Assembly (NCBI GenBank): GCA_023457255.1
Contig: JAEWMB010000028.1
Location: forward strand, 1-64,000
DNA: 64,000 nt
Direction of reading: 5' to 3'
DNA from: Bacillota bacterium
GTDB taxonomy: Bacteria > Bacillota > Clostridia > Lachnospirales > Lachnospiraceae
The notes beneath the pieces are model-generated. The model was not told where the DNA came from and did no database searches. It saw only the letters and a program-made list of their open reading frames with translations. Position numbers and translations under genes: made by a program. Positions 16,291 through 23,982 of the stretch are shown here, in pieces; the first letter of the stretch is position 1, and every line of letters begins with the position of its first letter.

Positions 16291-17355
16291 CTAGCTGAAA
16301 AATACGTCTGCAAATTCATCCATATTCCATAAACTTCTATTGATTTCTATTTTTTCTCCCTTATAAACCATATATTCTTTATCATCTTTTTGGTAAAATA
16401 TTGTAATCTTATGATTTTTTAATGCTTTTTCAATTACATCATCTTTAATCTCCTTCGAAAGAATCAAAACATTTTTACATGTATTTTGGAATATTACTGT
16501 ATTAAAATGAGAGTCATTAAACCCATATCCATATATCAAAAGTGAATAAGGTTTGTTAATATCTGATATAAGTTCATTAAAACCTTCCCTCATAGTTCTA
16601 AACGTGTTATTTAACATTCCTGCCTCATATTTTGAACTCCCAGGTGCTATTATTTCTATATCATCACTGTTTTTCGACAAAAAATAAAAATCATTTATCA
16701 AATATTCTTTTCCATTTTTTATCACCCAGTTAATTGAGCCATGAGGTTTAAAGAGTCGAACAAAAAAATTATTTCTCAGATTATATTGATACTCTGGATT
16801 TTTCAATCTAAGCGGATCAAAGCTTTGAAAAATCTCTCCTTTAAATCCAGTAATAACCGAGACACTGCATTTGTCACACAATATCTCCACTATTCTGTCA
16901 TAATTTGGTGTCATAATATCGATTATTCCATGATTAACACTACAAGTACTTTTTAAGTATAATAAAAGCTTTTCAAATCCAGAAGACCGCTCATATATTT
17001 CAGATAATCTTTTTTGTTCTTCCTGTAAGATAAATGCAGATGTAGCTTTTTTTATTTCATCAACTAATTGATTTTCAGAAGAATTTATAGTTTTTAATCC
17101 TTCCTCTAACCCAACTCGTTCAATCTCTGACTCCTTAGACTCCCACGCTTCCTTTACTACTTTGATTGGATGTTTATTCATTTTCTTCTTTAGCTCCTTG
17201 GATAATTCCCACATACCAGGAACTCCGAAAGAAGCCGATAGGCCTGTACCAACAATAATCTTTGGCATGTTATTTCTTGAAAGATTATCATTTTTTAAAC
17301 TAATTATTATTTCGTCAAATTCATCACTATCGCATGATATTTTTGTAAAATCCAC
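16291..17355 (-). CDS. SIR2-domain NADase-like effector
   Basis: 354 residues, GTG start with AGGGGAG 9 bases upstream. The SIR2 fold signatures are intact: G36TGLSASFGVP46 (NAD loop), TPN151YD153 and KPH205GSINW (catalytic His). These occur in bacterial defence SIR2 proteins that hydrolyse NAD on infection. It stands 21 bases after the RloB-like gene and 13 before HerA, so it is probably on the same transcript as both. Confidence 0.88.
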   Translation of the reverse strand: MDFTKISCDSDEFDEIIISLKNDNLSRNNMPKIIVGTGLSASFGVPGMWELSKELKKKMNKHPIKVVKEAWESKESEIERVGLEEGLKTINSSENQLVDEIKKATSAFILQEEQKRLSEIYERSSGFEKLLLYLKSTCSVNHGIIDIMTPNYDRIVEILCDKCSVSVITGFKGEIFQSFDPLRLKNPEYQYNLRNNFFVRLFKPHGSINWVIKNGKEYLINDFYFLSKNSDDIEIIAPGSSKYEAGMLNNTFRTMREGFNELISDINKPYSLLIYGYGFNDSHFNTVIFQNTCKNVLILSKEIKDDVIEKALKNHKITIFYQKDDKEYMVYKGEKIEINRSLWNMDEFADVFFS

Positions 17356-17376
17356 TTATTCAATCTCCCCTCCAAG

Positions 17377-18015
17377 TCAAGATTCTAGCTTCCCATTAAT
17401 TCTCTCCATCCACTTATAATCATCACTTCCAAGCAAATCCATAAATCTTCCAAAATTACTACTTCCACCAATATTATCAATCATATCCAACCGCTTAACT
17501 CTTTGACACATATCGTAATAATTCTCAGCAGTTATAAACTCCATTAAAGATTTAATTTGATCTGCTCTTGCCTTATAATTTATAACACCGGTATACGCAT
17601 TTACTAACGGTGCATTGGCAGATTTTAATGGTTTTAGAATTGTATCGTCACCCCAATGCTTTATAATAATTTGCATTGTACATGGATTTGCATAAATGAT
17701 CACTTCTTTAGCAGCATTATCAACTCCATGAAACTCATTGATTTTACGTTTTATATCCTCAAATTGCTCATATGGTTTCTTTTCAGTATCACAGAACACA
17801 AGTACAAGTTCGTATGCACCATTCTGGTATCTATCCTGGTATCTTGCTGGAATATTACCGTTTCCACATGCATTATCTAGTAGAACTTCATACTGCGAAT
17901 TCCATACCTGTAACTTTTTCAGTCTATCAAGATAAGCATATTCTTCATTACCTTCACAGATAATACAAATTTTATGCTTATCTAAGAATATAGGAAGATT
18001 ATTCGGCATCAGCAT
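17377..18015 (-). CDS. rloB: RloB/TOPRIM-like protein
   Basis: 212 residues. KICIICE21GNEEYAYLDRL and LVLVFCD76TE match TOPRIM-type acidic motifs, and IIYANPCTMQIIIKHW matches the 'SNPcFElWLLlH' block of RloB. The gene overlaps the end of the upstream ATPase gene by 17 bases, so the two are coupled. RloA/RloB pairs were first noted beside type I hsd genes ('R-linked ORFs'), which fits the neighbouring hsdM-hsdS. An ATPase plus TOPRIM pair also recalls PARIS (AriA/AriB). A nuclease role is inferred. Confidence 0.72.
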   Translation of the reverse strand: MLMPNNLPIFLDKHKICIICEGNEEYAYLDRLKKLQVWNSQYEVLLDNACGNGNIPARYQDRYQNGAYELVLVFCDTEKKPYEQFEDIKRKINEFHGVDNAAKEVIIYANPCTMQIIIKHWGDDTILKPLKSANAPLVNAYTGVINYKARADQIKSLMEFITAENYYDMCQRVKRLDMIDNIGGSSNFGRFMDLLGSDDYKWMERINGKLES

Positions 18016-19279
18016 CCACTCCCTTCACATTCCCCTTAATACTTAAAAGAGATTTGATCAATTCTGGATCTGGAAGTGCTCCAAGAGCTCCCTTTCTATA
18101 TTTCTCCATAACATCTGTGGTATCTCCTCTCACACCTTGTTGTGCTGTAAAATCTGCTAGTGAGTATACATACACTCCAGATTCATCTTTATGAACAAAC
18201 CAAATTTGTTCCTTGCGGAACATTTTCTTACAATCCATAAGATTGATATCATGAACTGTAAATATCATCTGTGCACCAGTATTAAGTTCATTATTAAACA
18301 TAGCTACAATTGCTCTAGTTAATTTGAAATGAATGCTACTATCTAATTCGTCCACAACAAGAATTCTGTCTTTTTCTAATCCTTCTATAACATAACTTGC
18401 AATGGCCGCAATCTTTTTTGTTCCAGTAGAATCAAACATCATACTAGGAACATGCACTCCTTTATATGTGGATACTAATCGAATCTGATCCATAATTATT
18501 TCTGGAATATCTAGTACCTTTTCTTCAGGTTTTTCATCTTCTTTACTAGCTTTTATTTTAATTTTATCTATATCTACATATTCAAAATTATCCATATATA
18601 AATCAGAGTTTTTAATAAACTCTACGACTTTTTCTTGTAACTGATTTCTATTTTTCATCAGTTCTATCGTATGTTCCATTGGAATGTTATCCATATTAAT
18701 AATATCAATCTTTTCTGCAAAGCCAACGAGAATATGCTTCATATCATCAAGGTGTTTAAACTTACTGGTATCGATTAGATAGCACAACAAATTATTCTTT
18801 GAAACAACTGGTATCATTGTTAGAACATCTTCATCAACGCATTGATACTCTTCATTTATTGTATCTTTCTTAAGCCAACACACTTCTCTTTCATTTCCAT
18901 ATTGATCCTTAAGAATTTCGACAAAACATTCATAAATATATTCCTCTTTATCAGAATCATATTTGAAATCATATGCAAATTTTCTTCCTAATGCCATAAA
19001 CGTTACACCAAGCTCACATATATCGCTAACCGAAAAAATATTAGACATCAATCCATTTTTTTTGTTTAATAAAATTTGTTTAATAGCTCTAATGCATTTT
19101 ACGAGACATGTTTTTCCTGCATTATTAGGTCCATATATTCCTGCCGTTTTAAGTATGTTAAAATTATTCTCTTTGTGAACATTTGTAGAAAACTTTTTAT
19201 TTCTCATATCTGCTTTCATCGAAAATCTAATTTCATTCTCAAATGCATAACAGTTTTTTGCTCTAATCTCTATAATCAT
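17999..19279 (-). CDS. rloA: RloA-like SMC/ABC-type ATPase
   Basis: 426 residues. Walker A is IYG50PNNAGKT57, signature region STGTKKIAAIASYVIEG (about 284-300), Walker B and D-loop ILVVDELDSSIH (306-317), and H-loop FTVHD (H343). This is the AAA_15/AAA_21 fold used by RloA, AriA, OLD and Septu-type defence ATPases. GGAGG lies 8 bases before the ATG, and a separate promoter lies at 19314-19341. Its partner is the overlapping RloB-like gene. Confidence 0.82.
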   Translation of the reverse strand: MIIEIRAKNCYAFENEIRFSMKADMRNKKFSTNVHKENNFNILKTAGIYGPNNAGKTCLVKCIRAIKQILLNKKNGLMSNIFSVSDICELGVTFMALGRKFAYDFKYDSDKEEYIYECFVEILKDQYGNEREVCWLKKDTINEEYQCVDEDVLTMIPVVSKNNLLCYLIDTSKFKHLDDMKHILVGFAEKIDIINMDNIPMEHTIELMKNRNQLQEKVVEFIKNSDLYMDNFEYVDIDKIKIKASKEDEKPEEKVLDIPEIIMDQIRLVSTYKGVHVPSMMFDSTGTKKIAAIASYVIEGLEKDRILVVDELDSSIHFKLTRAIVAMFNNELNTGAQMIFTVHDINLMDCKKMFRKEQIWFVHKDESGVYVYSLADFTAQQGVRGDTTDVMEKYRKGALGALPDPELIKSLLSIKGNVKGVDADAE

Positions 19280-19313
19280 AGGTCATTCCTCCAAATTTTA
19301 TCTATATAACAGT

Positions 19314-19341
19314 ATTATATCACTTTTAATTTTTTATGCAA
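19314..19341 (-). promoter_or_regulatory. Promoter of the rloA-rloB-sir2-herA run
   Basis: On the minus strand, TTGCAT (19336-19341) and TATAAT (19314-19319) with a 16-base spacer. The rloA-like start follows about 35 bases later. Confidence 0.65.
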
Positions 19342-19378
19342 CTTATTTACACGAAAAATATTGTCAATCCTGTAGTAA

Positions 19379-19406
19379 AAGCAGCCTATATTAAATAAGC
19401 TGCCTT
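19379..19406. terminator. Bidirectional terminator between hsdS and rloA
   Basis: GCAGC / GCTGC stem around a TATATTAAATA-type loop, with T-runs on both sides. It should separate the hsd transcript from the rloA promoter. Confidence 0.6.
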
Positions 19407-19410
19407 TTTT

Positions 19411-19540
19411 CTACCTTTCCATGATATCTTGCACAACAATCTCCTCCGCCCTAATTCTAATATTATTCATCATTCCGACCCATTTCATCTGATTCTTTGC
19501 CTTCAATTCTTCCGTCACTCCCTCTTTTAACTTCATCTTC
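19411..19540 (-). pseudogene. tnpV: 3' fragment of a tnpV gene
   Basis: In a frame different from hsdS, the minus strand reads KEGVTEELKAKNQMKWVGMMNN, then IRIRAEEIVVQD and a stop at 19411-19413. This matches the end of the intact TnpV at 6774 (GVTERLKAENQMIWVGRMNN, then IRSSAEEVV). It is a leftover of another mobile element. Confidence 0.78.
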
Positions 19541-20149
19541 TACTGTATAACCCCTAAAACCAATTCTCCCTCTTATTTCTCCAATGTACTTTATTTTAGT
19601 TTGTATCCACCCTAAACTGTTAGAATATGTTCTTTCAGTAATAAGTGATTTTTTATATTTCTGTAATATCTCAATTTGCTTTTCAATGTCAATTGCAATA
19701 TCGTCAATTTTTTTACATTGCTCATCTAAAAAGTCTGCTATAAGAGTTTGCTCTGACAATTCTGGATACGCAACTGCTATTTTGCTGAGTATTTCAGTGT
19801 TAATTGCCGGATACGCTATTCCATAAGAAAATTTATCTACCTCTTGCACAAATCCCTCTGATATACAAAAATAATAAAGATATTTAGGATATAACTTTTC
19901 TCCTGGTGTATAAACAGCAAAACCTGTTGAAGCAATTATATTTGAAGAATTTTCAACATATGCAATTGCCTTTAAATAGGTACGCACTGTTGAGATAATA
20001 TCAACATAACTAAAAGTAAATGTCGGAGGTGTAGTTTCACTAATTACTTTTTGGTTACAATTAGAAATATATTTTAGTGGTTGAAAACTCCAACTCTCTG
20101 GAATATCCCCAATCCAAGTAATTCCACTCGATTTCATATTTTCACTCAT
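19463..20149 (-). pseudogene. hsdS: Type I specificity subunit HsdS, truncated
   Basis: 228 residues, about half the usual 380-450. The first target-recognition half is present (GITWIGDIPESW start, AIAYVENSSNIIASTGFAVYTP, SYGIAYPAINTEIL), as is the central conserved helix (EQTLIADFLDEQCKKIDDIAIDIEKQIEILQKYKKSLI). The second half begins (GWIQTKIKYIGEIRGRIGFRGYTVED) and then runs into DNA from a tnpV gene in another frame, giving a nonsense tail. SYVDIISTVRTYL may also hide an in-frame loss inside the first domain. It could still act as a half-subunit dimer. Confidence 0.82.
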
Positions 20150-22272
20150 TATAAAACCTCACTTTCAGCAAGATTTTTGATTTTATTTGCTAAATTTTTT
20201 TCAATCTCCATAAACTCAGCAAGTAAATCGTCTGCCTTTTCAGGTTCTTTATATTCATAGAAAAATCGTGTAAATGGAAATTCTGCACCTAATTTTTCTT
20301 TGTTAGTGGAGCTTTCTGCTTTACTTTCATCAAAATCATAAAACCATAAAGCGTCTGGCACATGAGGATATACTTCTTCATTAAAATATTCTTCCACATC
20401 TTTTGTCAGTTTAATAATTTCAGTATCTTTTGTGGTTTTATCTAATATGATTTCGCCCTTTTTATCCTTTTGCACCTCAGCTGTTTTATCAATTTCACTC
20501 ATTATCATTGCAATAGAAGTAAGTCTGCTTGCAGAATAGCCCTCTACTTTTGAAATAGCGCCTTTTATTGCCTTTTCAAACAATGCGTAATCTTTGTAAA
20601 TCTTATCAGAAATGTTATTATTCAAGGCTTCTAAACAGTCATTAACAAATTGCTGTCCTAAAATATACTTCTGATAATTTTTTTCGTCCGCAGTACTGCG
20701 AGGGTTCATTTCTTTTAAAGTTTCGAATTCTGTTTCATTAAACACAGAAGAATTGCTTGTAAAATAACTGCTTGTTTTTAATTTCTCAATAGTATCTGCA
20801 TTTATAGCTCCTGACCGTTGTAGTGGCTGATACACTGCATATTCTTTATACATAAACTCTTCATTACTAAAAATTTTACAGTATTTATTCTCTTTGAATT
20901 CGGAATATAACTCGGTTATTAGCTTAATACTATCTCGATCAATTTCTCTACGCTTTTTACCTAGTGATTTTCTTAATGGTTTCCACATATCCACAGCGTT
21001 AATAAGCTGAACTTTACCTATTCTACCTTCACGCTTATTCTTTGAAAGAATAAAAATATAAATTCCAATATCTGTGTTATAAAACAACTGTGATGGTAAA
21101 GCAATAATTGCCTCCACCAAATCCTCTTCTAACATTTTTCTTCTAATTTGACTTTCACCACTGGTAGTTCCACCAGAAAACAGTGGAGAACCATTTGTAA
21201 TAATAGCAGCACGACCTTTTTTATCATCAAGTTTATTGATTGCGTGTTGCATAAACAATAGCTGCGCATCTCCTGTTCCTGGTAATCCCCATTCAAAACG
21301 TCCACCTTTTTTATTTTCATCACGTACAGCTTTTTCCTGTCCATCAGGTGTATCTTTTCCTCCCCAAGGAGTACCAAATGGTGGATTCATTATAACAAGG
21401 CGCATTTTTTGATCTGGAAAACAATCTTGTTTAAGTGTATTTCCAGCAGGTTCTCCGCCAATAATATTTTTAATATCTTGTCCTTTAATCAACATATCAG
21501 CAAGACAAATAGCATAAGACTCGTCAATTATTTCTTGCCCAAATAACCTAACATCAATATTTGGATTATAGTATTTCAAAAAATCTTGTGCAGTAGAAAG
21601 CATACCACCACTACCACAAGCAGCGTCCAAAACTGTGGCTACCTTGCCTTCGTCAGTTAGTAAATCTTCACAGCCTTCGGCAAGCAGTACATTTGCCATG
21701 AGACGGATAACTTCTCTTGGTGTATAGTGATCACCTGCTTCTGCATTTTCTGAGAAACGACGGATAATATCTTCGAATATATAACCCATTTTCATACTGT
21801 CAACACTATGGGTATATAAATCAAGTTCAGAGAATTTTTTTACAACTCCAAATAGTCTGTTGTTTTTATCCATCTTGGTAATCTGCTTCGAAAACTCAAG
21901 ACTATTTAAAATAATTTGTATATTAGCAGAAAAGCCTTCAATATAGCTTTGAAAGTTTTCTGCGATATTCGAACTGTCATTTAATAAATTTGTAAGATTA
22001 AATCTACTTGTATTATAAAAAGGATATCCTGAAATCTGATTCAGAATTGCTGCTGGCGCATTAGGGTTAGATTCAAATTTTGCCACAACCAAATCTTTCT
22101 TTTCTTCCAAGGCACACTCAAAGCGACGAATAATAACCATCGGAATTATTACTTCTTTATATTTGTCAGAAGTGTATGCACCTCTAAGTGAGTTCGCTAT
22201 AGACCAAACTAAACCTACTTCTTTACTTACATCAACTGGTTTATAATCCAGCAAAAAATCTTTATTATCCAT
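20149..22272 (-). CDS. hsdM: Type I modification methylase HsdM
   Basis: 707 residues from the ATG with AGGAG 9 bases upstream. HsdM N-terminal domain (about 15-150), AdoMet motif DAACGSGGML (216-225) and N6-adenine motif NPPFG (296-300), then a long C-terminal part, longer than classical HsdM of about 520. It overlaps the XRE gene by a few bases, and its TAA overlaps the hsdS ATG. No hsdR lies in the window, so restriction is either lost or encoded elsewhere. Confidence 0.9.
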   Translation of the reverse strand: MDNKDFLLDYKPVDVSKEVGLVWSIANSLRGAYTSDKYKEVIIPMVIIRRFECALEEKKDLVVAKFESNPNAPAAILNQISGYPFYNTSRFNLTNLLNDSSNIAENFQSYIEGFSANIQIILNSLEFSKQITKMDKNNRLFGVVKKFSELDLYTHSVDSMKMGYIFEDIIRRFSENAEAGDHYTPREVIRLMANVLLAEGCEDLLTDEGKVATVLDAACGSGGMLSTAQDFLKYYNPNIDVRLFGQEIIDESYAICLADMLIKGQDIKNIIGGEPAGNTLKQDCFPDQKMRLVIMNPPFGTPWGGKDTPDGQEKAVRDENKKGGRFEWGLPGTGDAQLLFMQHAINKLDDKKGRAAIITNGSPLFSGGTTSGESQIRRKMLEEDLVEAIIALPSQLFYNTDIGIYIFILSKNKREGRIGKVQLINAVDMWKPLRKSLGKKRREIDRDSIKLITELYSEFKENKYCKIFSNEEFMYKEYAVYQPLQRSGAINADTIEKLKTSSYFTSNSSVFNETEFETLKEMNPRSTADEKNYQKYILGQQFVNDCLEALNNNISDKIYKDYALFEKAIKGAISKVEGYSASRLTSIAMIMSEIDKTAEVQKDKKGEIILDKTTKDTEIIKLTKDVEEYFNEEVYPHVPDALWFYDFDESKAESSTNKEKLGAEFPFTRFFYEYKEPEKADDLLAEFMEIEKNLANKIKNLAESEVL

Positions 22273-22687
22273 TTTCATTTTCTCCTTTATTTTCATCAGC
22301 AAAAGTTTGAAATAGTTCTTTTACCCTTGTTATTTGTTCTTTTGTAAGCTTTTTACTATTTATCAACCTAAAAACATCAAATAGTTCTAGATTACTATTA
22401 ATGGTTTCACATACATCAGGCGGTGGTGTTTTACGTATAGTTGCATACAACTTATCCATTACCGCACGTTGCTTTGGGGGAGGTTTTAATTCTTCAATGA
22501 TTTTTGCATATACATCATGACTTGGAGAATTAACACCATCCTCGATATACTTCATATTAGAGGGAGGAAGTCCGACAGCTTGTGCTAACTTTCGTTGACT
22601 TAATTCACCACGGTTTTTAGCAATTTCTACACCAAGCTTTGTCTTAGCTTTTTCCATATCTTTATCTTTAATAACACTATTCGCCAA
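22265..22687 (-). CDS. XRE-type controller of the hsd operon
   Basis: 140 residues from the TTG start at 22685-22687, which has AAGGAGG 7 bases upstream. HTH at about 18-55 (RGELSQRKLAQAVGLPPSNMKYIEDG), then a helical tail. It overlaps hsdM and lies under a promoter with a perfect dyad at the transcription start. This arrangement recalls C-proteins that delay or balance restriction-modification genes. Confidence 0.75.
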   Translation of the reverse strand: MANSVIKDKDMEKAKTKLGVEIAKNRGELSQRKLAQAVGLPPSNMKYIEDGVNSPSHDVYAKIIEELKPPPKQRAVMDKLYATIRKTPPPDVCETINSNLELFDVFRLINSKKLTKEQITRVKELFQTFADENKGENENG

Positions 22688-22708
22688 TTGACTTCCTCCT
22701 TCCAAACA

Positions 22709-22730
22709 TTCTATGTTCTATAACATAGAA
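22709..22730. promoter_or_regulatory. Operator dyad at the hsd promoter
   Basis: TTCTATGTT - CTAT - AACATAGAA is a perfect 9-base inverted repeat. It begins just downstream of the -10 box, so binding there should block the start of transcription. Confidence 0.68.
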
Positions 22731-22732
22731 CA

Positions 22733-22761
22733 ATTATATCATTTATGTCCCGTATTCACAA
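22733..22761 (-). promoter_or_regulatory. Promoter of XRE-hsdM-hsdS
   Basis: Minus strand TTGTGA (22756-22761), 17-base spacer, TATAAT (22733-22738). Confidence 0.68.
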
Positions 22762-22965
22762 TGTTTCTGGTGAAAAAATATAAATAAATTTTATTGTCAG
22801 TCTATCATTTTGCATCACTATAAAAACAGGTAAGAAATTCAAAAAAGGTACAACCTTTCTAACTTTCTAAGGGCGGCAGGAAAGTGAAATTCCGGGATTT
22901 TATATAGTTTTTTCAAGTGGTATAGAATGTTGTTTTGAATACACAAAAAATATTATAACATACAC

Positions 22966-22995
22966 TTGACATACACAAAACCTACATAATATATT
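22966..22995 (+). promoter_or_regulatory. Likely promoter of the 23061 operon
   Basis: TTGACA at 22966-22971 with TATATT at 22990-22995 (18-base spacer) or TAATAT at 22987-22992 (15). The rest of 22,762-22,965 shows no gene. Confidence 0.5.
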
Positions 22996-23060
22996 GTCAA
23001 TAGGAAGTTTTCAAGAACCATATAAAAAACATACAATACAATTTTTGGAGGTAATATATT

Positions 23061-23582
23061 ATGGGAAAAACAATCGCCATAAGAGGTAAAAAAGAGATAG
23101 TTGCAGTATTTAATAAATACGCAAGATTGGCGGGAAACCAGGATCAGGGAAGACCTCAGTCAGCTACAGATTTTGTAAAATACATTGCAGAACGTCTAAT
23201 GAATGAGGATACCAAAGCAGAACTTAAGGCAGCATCGAAGCTATCGATTGATGTGAGCAATATTGAAGATAATTCAGTACCATCATCAATTAAGATCCCT
23301 ATTGAAATTGATGATGAAGAGTGGAATAAGGCAATGGAGGTATTTAGATATGTCTTTGATCTTAAAGGAAATCCTCAGATGCCATATTTTATTAGGGTTG
23401 CAGGAATGGCATGTATTAAAAGAATAGAAACCCAGAATGCTGAACTTGGAATTGTTGAAGAGAATGAAGTAAAAGATGTTAATAAAAATGTTATGGATGT
23501 TGAATCCTTCAAGAAACTCAGTACAGATGACAAGCTCATTGAGATTTATAAGCTTTTAATTGAAAGGGGACGTTTAATATGA
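23061..23582 (+). CDS. Hypothetical protein with two similar halves
   Basis: 173 residues, GGAGG 8 bases upstream. Two blocks look alike: IAIRGKKEIVAVFNKYARLAGNQDQGRPQSATDFVKYIAERLM (about 5-47) and IPIEIDDEEWNKAMEVFRYVFDLKGNPQMPYFIRVAGMACIKRI (about 81-124). Each has a short strand followed by helices, like an internal duplication of a DNA-binding or dimer domain. Function is not recognised. It is the first of a short operon pointing at the right att site of element 3. Confidence 0.65.
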   Translation: MGKTIAIRGKKEIVAVFNKYARLAGNQDQGRPQSATDFVKYIAERLMNEDTKAELKAASKLSIDVSNIEDNSVPSSIKIPIEIDDEEWNKAMEVFRYVFDLKGNPQMPYFIRVAGMACIKRIETQNAELGIVEENEVKDVNKNVMDVESFKKLSTDDKLIEIYKLLIERGRLI

Positions 23583-23773
23583 TACCTGTTAATCAGTTGT
23601 CTAAAAAAGATGTACAGCGCTTACGCAAAAAGAGCTACGGGACAAATAGTAAATCCATTACGATTACATACCAGGAAGTAAAAGATATGCAGAAGCATTT
23701 ACAAACATTATTTGAAGGCAGTGTTCAGATGAGCTTTGCTGAGAAAATTGCATGTAGAAATAAGGAATATTAA
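23579..23773 (+). CDS. Small hypothetical protein
   Basis: 64 residues, basic at the start (SKKDVQRLRKKSYGTNSK), helical after. Its ATG overlaps the preceding stop (ATGA), so it is translationally coupled to it. No family is recognised. Confidence 0.58.
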   Translation: MIPVNQLSKKDVQRLRKKSYGTNSKSITITYQEVKDMQKHLQTLFEGSVQMSFAEKIACRNKEY

Positions 23774-23784
23774 GGAGAAGACCT

Positions 23785-23943
23785 ATCAAAAAAAAGGAAA
23801 CAAGGCTTAAGTTTATAGTGTACCTTAAAGAATGTTATATTAATTTTCATGAGCATCTATCTGATGGCGAAGCAAGTATTTATCTGTACCTTTCTTATAT
23901 TATTTGCAAGCATTCTGCAAGCACAAAAGCCGCAAAACCTTGA
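23785..23943 (+). other. Open frame with ribosome site but no normal start
   Basis: After AAGGAGAAG at 23772-23780 a 52-codon frame opens with ATC (KKKETRLKFIVYLKECYINF..) and runs through the arm repeat into the terminator. It may be a gene with a rare start, the remnant of a recombination gene, or chance. Confidence 0.25.
23906..23922 (+). repeat. Right arm-type repeat of element 3
   Basis: GCAAGC-ATTCT-GCAAGC, ending 50 bases before the core in guaA. It matches the left copy at 14210-14226 in both half-sites. Confidence 0.62.
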
Positions 23944-23961
23944 TTTATAAGGCTTTGCGGC
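23929..23961. terminator. Bidirectional terminator at the end of guaA
   Basis: GCCGCAAAACCTT pairs with AAGGCTTTGCGGC around GATTTAT, with T-runs on both strands. It lies inside element 3, so the element supplies the guaA terminator. Confidence 0.85.
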
Positions 23962-23970
23962 TTTTCTAGG

Positions 23971-23982
23971 TCACTCAAACTC
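23971..23982. repeat. Core att site inside the guaA 3' end
   Basis: TCACTCAAACTC covers the stop codon and the last codons of guaA. The inner ACTCAAACTC is repeated at 2441 and 14097. The 3' end of guaA is a well-known insertion site for genomic islands. Confidence 0.78.

Noticed and set aside
16291..16319. HerA starting inside SIR2 with a 29-base overlap
   Set aside because: The later ATG at 16277 has AGGAGA at good spacing, so the overlap is not needed.
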